Assembly: GCA_033675265.1 (NCBI GenBank)
Contig: JAUJYZ010000098.1
Span: 141,501 to 205,500 of the forward strand
DNA from: Actinostola sp. cb2023
Lineage: Eukaryota > Cnidaria > Anthozoa > Actiniaria > Actinostolidae
Direction of reading: 5' to 3'
Length of the DNA: 64,000 bases
Shown: in pieces, positions 1-12,103 of the stretch
How the letters are laid out: every line of letters begins with the position of its first letter
Numbering within the stretch: position 1 is the first letter of the stretch
Program-made: the position numbers and the translations under genes
Notes under the pieces: generated by a model
What the model was told of the DNA's origin: nothing
Database searches by the model: none
The model's input: the letters and a program-made list of their open reading frames with translations, nothing else

Positions 1-934
1 TTGCTCTCTATAAATTTCTGTTGCATGGCTTACGTGGGGTCAGTACACCCCCTTGAGCTTCAATGGCACCTCATTCACACCTGACACTAGGAGGCCCTTA
101 GAATACTTGCACGAAATCCCTTAATCCCTTTTAGACCATGAAGTCACTCTATCGGCAAAGTAGGCCAAAATAACATATTTTATATCGGTGATTTTTTGTC
201 TTTTGTCTGTTTTCAAGGCTATGTAATTTCATTTGGAAGCCTCGCTCGCTATTTTCTATCGCACGGGTTGCTATGGGTTACGTGCACCCCCTTGGCGCTT
301 GGTTTACACCTCACTCCAGGAGACCCTTATGCTACTACTGCCCTTAATTGCAGCGTAATTGATAAGGATTTGTGGTCGAATACTTCAACTGCGCTTAATA
401 GGGTAGTATTTACATTACATACCGCCATTTGTAGAACGTTGTCTTGTGAGTACTACTGGATGTCATCTCAGTTCAGTGCGTGGTCCAAGACGTAAAGATA
501 ACTTAATCAGTTGAGAAGGATTTGTGGTCGAACACAACAACCGAGCTTTAAATCAAGGTACGATTGCAGCCACCACTTTGCGACCACTTTATGTAGGCTC
601 GGACAACGGCTCAGGCCATGCACATACACCATTCTATATATTATCGCCACCCCGTCAATGCGACCGGGATGTTTTGGCCCTTATGTGTTCGGACTACCGG
701 GGTTTCACTGCAACTGTCGAAACCATCTGAAATACATATACACATAGAAGAATATCAATAACATGTTTTACTTGTAAATCAGATCGCCAGTTATTTTAAA
801 TCATAAAGAAATCAAAATGCCGTCCAAAAACTGAACAGCTGATTTTGAAGCCGGAAATCTCGACAACAAAAACCGTTTCGCAAATTGATTCAAATTTTGT
901 CTAAAAATGTAACTTTTTAAAAACTGATTAGCAT

Positions 935-935
<1 letters not shown>
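1..935. other. Gene-free stretch, no assigned content
   Basis: No reading frame here resembles a known protein. A short imperfect direct repeat built around GGATTTGTGGTCGAA occurs near 366 and near 519, so part of this is probably degenerate repeat DNA. Nothing else is recognisable. Confidence 0.4.

Positions 936-968
<33 letters not shown>
936..968. repeat. (TAA)n microsatellite
   Basis: About eleven TAA units are followed by an AT-rich tail. Such a tract can be the 3' end of a retroposon, but no diagnostic body is seen. Confidence 0.8.
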
Positions 969-1447
969 GTTTATTCACAATTCATCACACGTACACGAAA
1001 ATAAACAAATATAATAATATATACATGAAAATACATGAAAAATTGTGAAAGGAGGTGAAAGAGGTTATCCCTTTCTAGTCCACCTCCTTAACATAATTTA
1101 CAAAACAGTTTACAATATAATATCCTAAAATATATAAAACATTGAAATTTTCAAATGTCTATAAAATTGTTTATTTTCTCTCTGCGCTTGAATGTCGTTC
1201 ACGCTAGCCTTGTTGCAAAATACTTGTTTATTTTGTCTGAATGTTAATAGGATTGGCAAAACATCTTTTGTGGAATTGTTTCAAATGCTTCCAACGGGGA
1301 GTTTAGAAAGGATTATGGACTTAGTTTCTCTCCGCCTGCTTGACGCCGGGCATTTCTTCGACTTTAGAGCTGCTACACTTCTTTAACTGAAGAATCAGTA
1401 TCAACACAATAAAATAAATAAATTGTTTCCAATTTCGTCTACAAATA

Positions 1448-1615
1448 CAGGGCCGTACATAACCCAAAATCCAAAAAAAAATTAAAAATTAAAAAAAAAA
1501 AAAAAAAATTAAAATTAAAAATTAAATTTTTTAAAAAAAAAACTTTTTTGGTATCTTTTTCGCCTGCTAGGGAGGGGGAGTTGTCCCCCCTGCCCCTATG
1601 CTTTGTACGGCCCTG
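1448..1615. mobile_element. 168-bp MITE, CAGGGCCGTAC ends, 5-bp target duplication
   Basis: The element begins CAGGGCCGTAC and ends with its exact complement GTACGGCCCTG. AAATA lies directly outside both ends (1443-1447 and 1616-1620), giving a 5-bp target-site duplication. The interior is poly-A/T plus a C-rich segment. CAGGG termini with a 5-bp duplication suggest a non-autonomous hAT-like element; this class call is inference. A relative in opposite orientation lies at about 37317-37480, with the same order of poly-C block and GGTATCTTTTTCGCC-like segment. Confidence 0.7.
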
Positions 1616-1620
1616 AAATA

Positions 1621-3867
1621 TGAATGTGAGCACATCCTGGAGTTCCTCACCGCCCGCTTCGTTCCTCTCTTCGACTTTTGTTCGTACTTCAAACAAAACA
1701 TTTCCAAAGAATTCGCAAAAACATTCGATAGAATAACTTCAACTCTTTTCACAAGGAACCCAAGTGAGAACAAATGTGGGCTTGTTCTCCAACCGCATGC
1801 TACTCTCTTCGCACACATGTCAAAACACGCTCAAAATACTCCGGTTACATTTCTAAAGATTCCCCGTTTCGTTGCGCCTTTGTGCTCTAATCAGGTTTCG
1901 CCTCGAGCGAGTATTCTAATGGGATGCTTTTGTAATGCTTCTCGACCGCCGACGTCTCCCAGCCTGACCGCAATGAACGTACATTGTACGTATCTCGGGG
2001 TCGGAGATAACACTTTTTAATAGATGAGTGTTTACGCTACTTTGTTTTTTTTTTTGTTTTTTGTTTTTAATCATTAATTCCTCGGTTGTAATGATTACTT
2101 CTCGATCTTTATCAAAAAAAAAAAAAGAAGCTCTTAACCGTACAAAACGCTAAACCAAACTAATGCAGAGTGCAAGTATGTGAGAATGAACCTAGGACAC
2201 CGTGTAGAAAAGGACTCAGGTTTTTGGACATTAGTCCTTCGTCGGAGAAAGGAGAAAGTGACAAGAAAACCAAGGGGTTTGTTTATATAGGGTTGGGATG
2301 TAGTAATGAACCAATGAGATTTGGAAAAGGACGACCAACGGAACGGATCGAAGAGCAAAAGCCTTGGAAAAAAAAACAACAACAAAAGATGGTAATGAAT
2401 GCGAAGCTTTCGTCCATCTCATCACTTTCTTATTGGTTCATTAACTACAACCTTTCGCTACGCAAATCGTTGATCAAATTCCTTGTTGTTATGCTTGGAG
2501 TAATGCCCGCGAAGCAGAGATTTTGTAAGATGTTCTGTGGTGTATTTTACGAAATTATTTGCTGCTTTTCCTGGTCTGTTTATTTCCTCCTTTCGAACAA
2601 CCCCGTTCAGAATCCCCCAAACCGCAAACGCGCGTTTCAAAACATTCCCAATTTAACCCCATTATCAAAACAACTCGAAGAAATCTACCTGACCGGGCTG
2701 AATAATTAATGACGTCATCTACGCATGCGCGCTAGATTCCAATTCGCCCCAATTTACGCTTTGGGCCTACCTCTACAGATGTGCTGAACACCGGTAGTCC
2801 TACATTGCCCGTGGATCCAGGAAAGACACGGACTACTTCGAACGTCACCTCAACCACTTTCCCCTCGAAGGTTTGTACTTTAGATCGTAGTTGGAATGCG
2901 TGCTGCTTTGGGTGATGCTGCTCGATGGCGTCACAATTTGATTGCTATAATTTGCTTATTTTGATGTCGGATAGTAAAGTTGATCTTATCGGGACCTAGA
3001 GCAATGCATGTTTTCTGATTTTCTACGGAGTCAAGGTATTTTTAGGATGTTCTACTTTGGGAGTTATTGAGATGTTTGGCCGCATTCCGTATCATGGTCT
3101 GTACTGCGCTCTCTGTACGCTGCGACTCGCGCATAAATCATTTATCAAGGAAAACTCCACTTATCTCGATCAACGGTAGATCGGAACGCGATCGATGGCG
3201 TCAAATGCTTTGTCTGTTAAAGATACTATTGCAACAACAGACTTGACCCAAAAAAAACACACTTACAGATGGCTGCCAGAACATTTTAAACTGACTCATC
3301 TTTTCGAATCAAAATTTGCCACAAATTGTTCACTGAAAGCAGCGAGATATGACCGTAAAGTGTACACGGCGAGGACGTTTTCGGATTCCTTCTCAGAGGA
3401 CGCAATTTCAGAGGCGAAAGCTGTAAGACATGGTTGAAAGCGTGACGGAGAGAAAAGCTATTTTCTTGGTGTGCTTGAGAGTTCGTCAGGTGTGTGTTTT
3501 TCGCTGTGTTGGTCAGTGATACTGTCGAGATTTCGAGATAAGATGCGACGATAGTTGAGCAGAAAGATGAGAACTTCGCATACAGCACCGTTAAGCCCAG
3601 CAAATCCAGGCCATTTAGGCATCGCAACACAGTACGGTGTAGTATAGGATCGTACTAACTTGTGAGGAACATAGTATAGACGGTACGGCGCAGAACAGAA
3701 CACATTTTGTTAGGTTTCAGTGCGGTATGGTCCCAGTCTTTGGGATGCGCTTCGGATTGAAATTAAGAAAATCATCTCAATTGGCGTCGACATTTTAAAG
3801 AGCAATTCAAAGGTTTACTCTGAGGTTAGCGCTTTATTATATGTACATGTGTATACTGTTATTTAGA
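1621..3867. other. Gene-free stretch with unassigned open frames
   Basis: Open frames at 1598-2020 and 2170-2709 (both plus) lack recognisable domains, and no consistent splice chain links them. T-rich and A-rich tracts occur near 2041 and 2113. A CRE-like TGACGTCA lies near 2710. Nothing else is supported. Confidence 0.35.
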
Positions 3868-4040
3868 GTCGTTTTCGTATGAGAAGAAAACCTACGGCAT
3901 GGAGTTACGGTCACAGTACGGAATCGAAGACATCTATTCAACCAATCACAGCGCGCAAAATCATCGCTCAACCAATCAGAAATGCTTGGACACGGGACGG
4001 TCGTCACCGCACGACACGAACCGTAACTACTTCTACTCGT
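3868..4040 (+). repeat. Dispersed repeat, inverted partner at 30236-30440
   Basis: The segment containing CCTACGGCATGGAGTTACGG and CAACCAATCACAGCGCGCAA recurs in opposite orientation at about 30236-30440 with scattered differences. It carries no plausible gene, so it is a dispersed repeat of unknown class. Confidence 0.7.
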
Positions 4041-5952
4041 ATACGTAAACGACTCTACTGTACTTTAGTACAGTTGTTTTTAGTGTAGTGTAGTATACTT
4101 ATAGTTACCTATATTCATTTTTTTGTAAAGTACATGAACATGAATTGACTTCGACCGACACTCACTCCGGTACGTGAGAGCCGGGAGTGAGTGTGTTTGA
4201 GTGTCTGATTGAGTGTTATCACAATAAACTTCAATGCAATCAAAGTGTTTAGGGTACAGGTCGGACATCCAACCTTTGATACAGATTACAAATCAAGTAT
4301 TAACTTTTCTATGTGCGCCATAACGAGAGATGCTTTCATGTCGATCCGGCTAATTTAAAGGACGTTGTTCATTGGTCGAGTTTCTAAACGGTTTTAATTA
4401 CGCATGATTTTTTTTAAATTCCACGACACTTCATGTGCAACTACTTCGTTGAACTGAGATGAACAAATCGATTACAACAGGATTCTTGATGCTCCATATA
4501 TTTGTACCCCTATGTAAATTATAATATGTGTATGTAGTATAAAACTTGAAGTAGAGACAGGAAACTTCTGATTGTTGAATATACTTTTAATTAAAAGTTT
4601 CGGCCCTTATTATTTTTATTTTTTATTTTTTACTGAAGAAGGCCGAAGGGCAGAAACATGTAATTACGGTAACTGAACTTTGTTGGACAATTAAAAGTTG
4701 CCTGCCTTGACTACAATTTTTATGCTACATTTTCACATTGGAGTGCATACTGAATCCTGGAGGGTCCTTTTATTGGGAGTTCATCGTTGAACATTTCACT
4801 TATATCTCTACTGATTTTACATATATATATGAGAACTGTTATTACAAAATGGGGCTTCGTCAACAAGACACCTTTTAAGAAATCAGACATATTGTTGTAT
4901 CAAAATCACCTAGGATGTTGTTTCAACTCAAAGTGTGGCTATGCCTTCACGAAACAGGTCAATCCCTCACTTTCTCATGATTCCACAAGCTAATGTTGTG
5001 CCAAAATCACTCCTAAGATATATTTTTTCTCGGGCATGCGCACTATCAAAAAACTCGAGTTTTTCTACGTGAAACCATCAGTACGCTGTTGGCTTTTGAT
5101 TTTTGGGCCAATTTGATGCTAGGAACACAACATGAGAACTGTTATTACAAAATGGGGCTTCGTCAACAAGACACCTTTTAAGACTTGGTAGAACGGTTTT
5201 CGAAGAGCGCTCAACTTATCAGGTATTAACATGAAAACAAAAGAAATCATGATACAGAACTATCAAAGCACACATGGACCCTAAAAGACGATAACAAATC
5301 CTTTCACATCAAGTGGAAAGTACTTAGAAAATGCCAACCCTACAATAATATTAATAAGAAATGTAACCTATGCCTTTACGAAAAGATTATAATAATCTGT
5401 AAGAAAGATCTGTGCAGCCTAACAAACGTAACGAACTAGCAAGTTCTTGTCGCCACCGAAACAAATTACGTGCTCAGGAACTTTAAAATGACGTAACAAA
5501 GCTGTTACCTAGCAAAAAATGTATATTTTACCGCCGGCATTCAAAATTTACTGGTCATTCGTTGTAATTGCCTGAAGAGTGTGGTCATCCTTTGATCATA
5601 CGAAACAGAGCTGTAGCAATCAAGCGATGAATCACTCCTGAAGTCTAGAACCGTTTAATAAGATGAAAAATATATACTGAATATATTTATGTTTTTCTTC
5701 CCCTGTTTTTGACGCTCCTTGTTTACTAGGCTAATACTCCTGATAAACACATATTCCAATATGGCGTAATTATGTAATATCTATGTAATATACGGTAGAC
5801 AATAAAGTGTCTAGGGCTGAGGGAACGAGGCTTTTGATTGGTGGAGAGGACCGTGCCGGTTTCTTATTCTATCCTCCCCAGACAAATGTGGTTTGTGTTT
5901 GGTTGTGTATCTTGATTGATGAAAATGATTATTTATAATTCATGGGGACAAT
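4041..5952. other. Gene-free stretch with a 51-bp duplicated segment
   Basis: A 51-bp sequence beginning ATGAGAACTGTTATTACAAA is present at 4829-4879 and again, identical as far as read, at 5132-5182. Otherwise no exon, RNA gene or element ends are recognisable. Confidence 0.5.
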
Positions 5953-6063
5953 ACAACAGCAATCATAACCGTAGCAGAGATCTGTAAATACAACAGCAAT
6001 CATAACCGTAGCAGAGATCTGTAAATACAACAACAATCATAACCGTAGCAGAGATCTGTAAAT
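5953..6063. repeat. Three tandem 37-bp units
   Basis: Three nearly identical head-to-tail copies contain AATCATAACCGTAGCAGAGA. The third has a single G-to-A change (ACAACAGC to ACAACAAC). Confidence 0.9.
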
Positions 6064-6194
6064 CGGATACAGAATCATCCTAATATTTGCATAGATTTTA
6101 ACTTTGATATTCGGTTAAACTGTTTCATGTCATCGAAATTTTAGTAAAACATAAAGTTATACCCTTCCTCCCCTTCCTTCTCTTCCTGGCGTTA

Positions 6195-6510
6195 TATACA
6201 CCTATTTCAATAAAGGTTGTCGAGAACATCAGTCCGTAGGCGATAGGTTAAGTTATAGGTCGTTCCAAGACCGAACTGCATTAAGGTAACAGCTTGCATA
6301 GCCAAAAATGGCACTTAATTCCTGTATGAAAAGCTGTATGATATCGTAACTAATTGATTTCAAACAGGACAAGACAAATTTTGAATCGAATTTTCTCTGG
6401 CATCCACGACATTCAAGCTGTTACCATAATGCAATTCGGTCTTGTAACGACCTATAACCTATCGCCTATGGACTGATGTCTTCGACAACCTTTTTTGAAA
6501 TAGGTGTATA
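6195..6510. mobile_element. Foldback MITE, TATACACCTATTTCAA ends
   Basis: The left end TATACACCTATTTCAATAAA is mirrored at the right by TTGAAATAGGTGTATA. Complementarity continues inward through the GTTGTCG and CCGAACTGCATT blocks. The same family recurs at 20458-20711, and one end alone occurs near 30056. No coding content. Confidence 0.8.
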
Positions 6511-6691
6511 CATCGTTGGATTTGATAAGTCACATACAAAATGAGTGTCCCTTTTTGTATCTGTTCTACTGATCCCAGCCGCCTACGGCTCGAATGCTTG
6601 ATATTAACTAGCTGATAAAAGTCCTTGAATCTCATTATATACTTTCGACTGAGGGGCAAACTACCCCCCATGTGCCATCAAGCAGAGAGTA

Positions 6692-7111
6692 TTAGCCACT
6701 TCCAAATCGAGCAGGGGACTGGTACCAAGTCCGTAAAACTAATTCAATTTGATACTAGTAAAATTGGGCATCATTTTCTGAGAGAGCAGATCAAACTTAG
6801 CTAGTCTGCAAAGTTTGGTGAACTTCGGCTTAATATTGACGATGTTAGAGGGCATCAAAGATGTCTATTTTCCCATACAAACTCTGTAAATTTTTGACGT
6901 TGTCCATCCAAACCATACATTCACTGTAAAATTTTGGCTGGACAACACAGTTTCAAAAGTTTATAATTCCGACAGAATTCGCCCAAATCACATCAAACTT
7001 TGCACAGATGCTAATTTCAACATGCTCTTTCATGTCATGAACTTAATTTCGTAATTGAATTAATTCTAATAAACTCATTCCCAGTCCCCTACTCGATTTG
7101 GTAGTGGCTAA
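6692..7111. mobile_element. Small inverted-repeat element, TTAGCCACT ends
   Basis: The left end TTAGCCACTTCCAAATCGAG is complementary to the right end CTCGATTTGGTAGTGGCTAA, followed by the GGGGACTGG / CCAGTCCCC pair. Related ends (TTAGCCACTTTAGAAACGAG) bound an element at 53094-54095. The interior is non-coding. Confidence 0.7.
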
Positions 7112-7163
7112 TTAGAGTACTGTATATTCAGTTTTTTAATGAAAATTCCTCACAAGACCGGAA

Positions 7164-7925
7164 ATGACGTCTATTGATATCTGGCAATTGGTCGAAGGCC
7201 GTTTGTTATTAGAGTACAGACAGACTTGTGACGCCATAAAATCAATTCTCGAAATATTATATAAAACATTTAGATTCCATTTTGCCTTGTGGTTGGTGCT
7301 CTTCATGCTATTAGTTGTTAGGTTGTTGTTGTTATCGTCCTTCTTCTTGTTCTTCTCTTTAATGCTGCTGCTACTGATTAGATGTTAGCTGTTGTTGCTT
7401 GTTGAAAATGTATCTTTGTTCGCATTACTAATTTACGTCGTAGTTTAATAATCTTATTTCTCCCTGTGGTTGTTGCTCTTCTTGGTCTTAATTGTTATGT
7501 TGTTACTTTTCTTTTTCTTTTTGTTGAATGTTAGCTGCTGTTACTTTTGTTATTGTTGGTTTTCATTTAATTTGTTCTTAATGTTCTTCATCTTCGTGCT
7601 TCTGGTTGAATTAGATGTTCTTGCTTTTTGTTTTGTTTTCTTTGTTGTTGTTCTCCACTTTCTTCTTCTTTTCCCCCTCCTTCGTCTCCTTTTCCTCCTT
7701 CTTCTCCTCTTTCTCTTCCTCCTCTTCCTCTTTCTCTTCCTCCTCCTCCTCCTCCTCCTCCTCCTCCTCCTCCTCCTCCTCCTCCTCCTCCTCCTCCTCC
7801 TCCTCCTCCTCCTCCTCCTCCTCCTCCTCCTCCTCCTCCTCCTATTCCACCTCTTCCTCCTCTTCCTCATCTTCCTCCTCCTTCTCCTTCTCCTTCTCCT
7901 TCTCCTTCTCCTCCTTCTACTCCTC
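7164..7925 (+). repeat. T/C-rich low complexity grading into (TCC)n
   Basis: T-rich sequence grades into a long (TCC)n tract centred on 7738-7845 and (TTCTCC)n near 7880. All plus frames stay open only because of the base composition, giving poly-Leu, poly-Ser or poly-Pro; the minus strand gives poly-Arg. No protein is claimed. If transcribed on the plus strand it is a very long polypyrimidine tract upstream of the candidate acceptor at 8015. Confidence 0.85.
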
Positions 7926-8015
7926 CTACTAGTTGCTACTGTTATTGTGTTTGATTGTCGCCGGCTGTCATTGTTATTGTTCGTTTCGTCATTATGTCAT
8001 ATTTCTCCATTTCAG

Positions 8016-8130
8016 GAGGGTCCATCCAGCACCACCGGCTCACCAATAACAACCAATCATGTATGGTATGAATCGACAAGATTCAGACGAACAAGTGAAG
8101 GCAACCAGTGGCAAAGGACCACTCGTAAAG
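8016..8130 (+). CDS. Candidate internal exon, unknown gene
   Basis: A strong acceptor (TTTCTCCATTTCAG) precedes 8016, and possible donors GTAAAG (8125) or GTGATG (8131) follow. Only one of the three frames is open across the interval, encoding about 38 residues rich in Ser, Thr and Arg. All candidate donors leave one base, which does not match the phase needed to join the exon at 12104. So either another exon intervenes, the donor is wrong, or this is not part of that gene. Low confidence. Confidence 0.25.
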
Positions 8131-8380
8131 GTGATGATGATGTTGATGATGATGATGATGGTGTTGATGATGATGTTGTTGATGGTAGTGATGGTGATAT
8201 TACTGTTTGGTGATAATGGTAGTGGTGTTGATGGTGGGTGATGATTGATGATGATGATAGTGGTTCATGGTGGATATTGGTGGCAAAGTAGATAATGGTG
8301 ACGATGTTGGTAGAGATAATTTGATAGTAGTAGTGGTGGTGATGGTGGTGGTTATGATACAATACTGGTGACAGTAGATG
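8131..8380 (+). repeat. (GAT)n/(GGT)n microsatellite
   Basis: Runs of GATGATGAT and GGTGGTGATGG fill the interval just before the satellite. No coding evidence. Confidence 0.85.
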
Positions 8381-8405
8381 ATGGTTCACCGAGATACTTG
8401 ACTAA

Positions 8406-11400
8406 ACTACACATCACACACCCATACAGTTGCTCTGCATGCGATCAAAGTCTTACTACACATCACACACCCATATAGTTGCTCTGCGTGCGATCAAAGT
8501 CTTACTACACATCACACACCCATATAGTTGCTCTGCATGCGATCAAAGTCTTACTACACATCACACACCCATACAGTTGCTCTACATGCGATCAAAGTCT
8601 TACTACTACACATCACACACCACCCATACAGTTGCTCTGCGTGCGATCAAAGTCTTACTACACATCACACACCCATATAGTTGCTCTACATGCGATCAAA
8701 GTCTTACTACACATCACACACCCATATAGTTGCTCTGCATGCGATCAAAGTCTTACTACACATCACACACCCATAAGTTGCTCTGCATACTTACTTACAC
8801 ATCACACACCCATATAGTTGCTCTGCATGCGATCAAAGTCTTACTACACATCACACACCCATATAGTTGCTCTGCATGCGATCAAAGTCTTACTACACAT
8901 CACACACCCATATAGTTGCTCTGCATGCGATCAAAGTCTTACTACACATCACACACCCATATAGTTGCTCTGCATGCGATCAAAGTCTTACTACACATCA
9001 CACACCCATATAGTTGCTCTGCATGCGATCAAAGTCTTACTACACATCACACACCCATATAGTTGCTCTGCATGCGATCAAAGCTTACTACACATCACAC
9101 ACCCATATAGTTGCTCTGCATGCGATCAAAGTCTTACTACACATCACACACCCATATAGTTGCTCTGCATGCGATCAACCCATATAGTTGCTCTGCATGC
9201 GATCAAACTTACTACACATCACACACCCATATAGTTGCTCTGCATGCGATCAAAGTCTTACTACACATCACACACCCATATAGTTGCTCTACATGCGATC
9301 AAAGTCTTACTACACATCACACACCCATATAGTTGCTCTGCATGCGATCAAAGTCTTACTACACATCACACACACCCATATAGTTGCTCTGCATGCGATC
9401 AAAGTCTTACTACACATCACACACCCATATAGTTGCTCTGCATGCGATCAAAGTCTTACTACACATCACACACCCATATAGTTGCTCTGCATGCGATCAA
9501 AGTCTTACTACACATCACACACCCATATAGTTGCTCTGCATGCGATCAAAGTCTTACTACACATCACACACCCATATAGTTGCTCTGCATGCGATCAAAG
9601 TCTTTACATACACATTGCTCACACCCATCATAGTCTTACTACACATGCTATGTTGCTCGCATCAAAGTCTTACTACACATCACACACCCATATAGTTGCT
9701 CTGCATGCGATCAAAGTCTTACTACACATACCCATATAGTTGCTCTGCATGCGATCAAAGTCTTACTACACATCACACACCCATATATATCAAAGTCTTG
9801 CTCTGCATGCGATCAAAGTCTTACTACACATCACACACCCATATAGTTGCTCTGCATGCGATCAAAGTCTTACTACACATCACACACCCATATAGTTGCT
9901 CTGCATGCGATCAAAGTCTTACTACACATCACACACCCATATAGTTGCTCTGCATGCGATCAAAGTCTTACTACACATCACACACCCATATAGTTGCTCT
10001 GCATGCATGCGATCAAAGTGCTCTTGCGATAAAGTCTTACTACACACACACACCCATATAGTTGCTCTGCATGCGATCAAAGTCTTACTACACATCACAC
10101 ACCCATATAGTTGCTCTGCATGCGATCAAAGTCTTACTACACATCACACACCCATATAGTTGCTCTGCATGCGATCAAAGTCTTACTACACATCACACAC
10201 CCATATAGTTGCTCTGCATGCGATCAAAGTCTTACTACACATCACACACCCATATAGTTGCTCTGCATGCGATCAAAACTACACAATATAGTCTTGCATG
10301 CGATCAAAGTCTTCTACACATCACACACCCATATAGTTGCTCTGCATGCGATCAAAGTCTTACTACACATCACACACCCATATAGTTGCTCTGCATGCGA
10401 TCAAAGTCTTACTACACATCACAAAGTTGCTTATGCGATCAAAGTCTTACTACACATCACACACCCATATAGTTGCTCTGCATGCGATCAAAGTCTTACT
10501 ACACATCACACACCCATATAGTTGCTCTGCATGCGATCAAAGTCTGCATGCGATTAAACTTACTACACATCACACACCCATTAGTTGCTACAAACATCAC
10601 ACACCCATATAGTTGCTCTGCATGCGATCAAAGTCTTACTACACATCACACACCCATATAGTTGCTCTGCATGCGATCAAAGTCTTACTACACATACACA
10701 TCACCCATATAGTTGCTCTGCATGCGATCAAAGTCTTACTACACATCACACACCCATATAGTTGCTCTGCATGCGATCAAAGTCTTACTACACATCACAC
10801 ACCCATATAGTTGCTCTGCATGCGATCAAAGTCTTACTACACTTACTACATCACACACCCATATAGTTGCTCTGCATGCGATCAAAGTCTTACTACACAT
10901 CACACACCCATATAGTTGCTCTGCATGCGATCAAAGTCTTACTACACATCACACACCCATATAGTTGCTCTGCATGCGATCAAAGTCTTACTATCACACA
11001 TCATATACACGATCAAAGTCTTACTACACATCACACACCCATATAGTTGCTCTGCATGCGATCAAAGTCTTACTACACATCACACACCCATATAGTTGCT
11101 CTGCATGCGATCAAAGTCTTACTACACATCACACACCCATATAGTTGCTCTGCATGCGATCAAAGTCTTACTACACATCACACACCCATATAGTTGCTCT
11201 GCATGCGATCAAAGTCTTACTACACATCACACACCCATATAGTTGCTCTGCATGCGATCAAAGTCTTACTACACATGCAGTTGCGATGCAAAGTCTTACT
11301 ACACATCTTGCTCTGCATGCGATCAAAGTCTTACTACACATCACACACCCATATAGTTGCTCTGCATGCGATCAAAGTCTTACTATATAGTTGCTCATGC

Positions 11401-12040
11401 ACACATCCATATAGTTGCTCTGCATGCGATCAAAGTCTTACTACACATCACACACCCATCAAAGTCTTACTACACATCACACCCATATAGTTGCTCTGCA
11501 TGCATCAAAGTCTTATCACATCACACACCCATATAGTTGCTCTGCATGCGATCAAAGTCTGCATGCGATCAAAGTCTTACTACTACACATCACACACACC
11601 ATATAGTTGCTCTGCGTGCGATCAAAGTCTTACTACACATCACACACCCATACAGTTGCTCTGCATGCGATCAAAGTCTTACTACACATCACACACCCAT
11701 ATAGTTGCTCTACATGCGATCAAAGTCTTACTACACATCACACACCCATATAGTTGCTCTGCATGCGATCAAAGTCTTACATCACACACACAGTTGCTCT
11801 CACACAAAGTCCCATACAGTTGCTCTGCATGCGATCAAAGTCTTACTACACATCACACACCCATATAGTTGCTCTACATGCGATCAAAGTCTTACTACAC
11901 ATCACACACCCATATAGTTGCTCTGCATGCGATCAAAGTCTTACTACACATCACACACCCATATAGTTGCTCTGCATGCGATCAAAGTCTTACTACACAT
12001 CACACACCCATACAGTTGCTCTGCATGCGATCAAAGTCTT
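8406..12040 (+). repeat. 49-bp tandem satellite, about 74 units
   Basis: Head-to-tail 49-bp units run through TTGCTCTGCATGCGATCAAA and then ACACATCACACACC. Most units are identical, with a CATATAG start and a CTGCATGC centre. Variant units (CATACAG, CTGCGTGC, CTACATGC) cluster at both ends of the array. Truncated or scrambled units occur, for example near 9178, 9600-9660, 10010-10040, 10275-10310, 10985-11010 and 11275-11310. As 49 is not a multiple of three, three units give a 147-bp cycle with one in-frame TAG. The 40-90 residue open frames are therefore a by-product and not genes. Each standard unit contains one TGCATG. Confidence 0.97.
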
Positions 12041-12103
12041 TAATACGAAGATTCCAATGTTCTTTGACTTATTCCTCTTCTCTTCTTTCGCACTTTTCTC
12101 TAG

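Noticed and set aside
1598..2709. Open frames of 140 and 179 residues
   Set aside because: There are no domains, no splice partners and low-complexity boundaries; not distinguishable from chance.
7470..8213. Long open frames giving poly-Leu, poly-Ser, poly-Pro and poly-Arg proteins
   Set aside because: They follow from the (TCC)n/(CTT)n tract in every frame; there is no non-repetitive coding segment or conserved domain.
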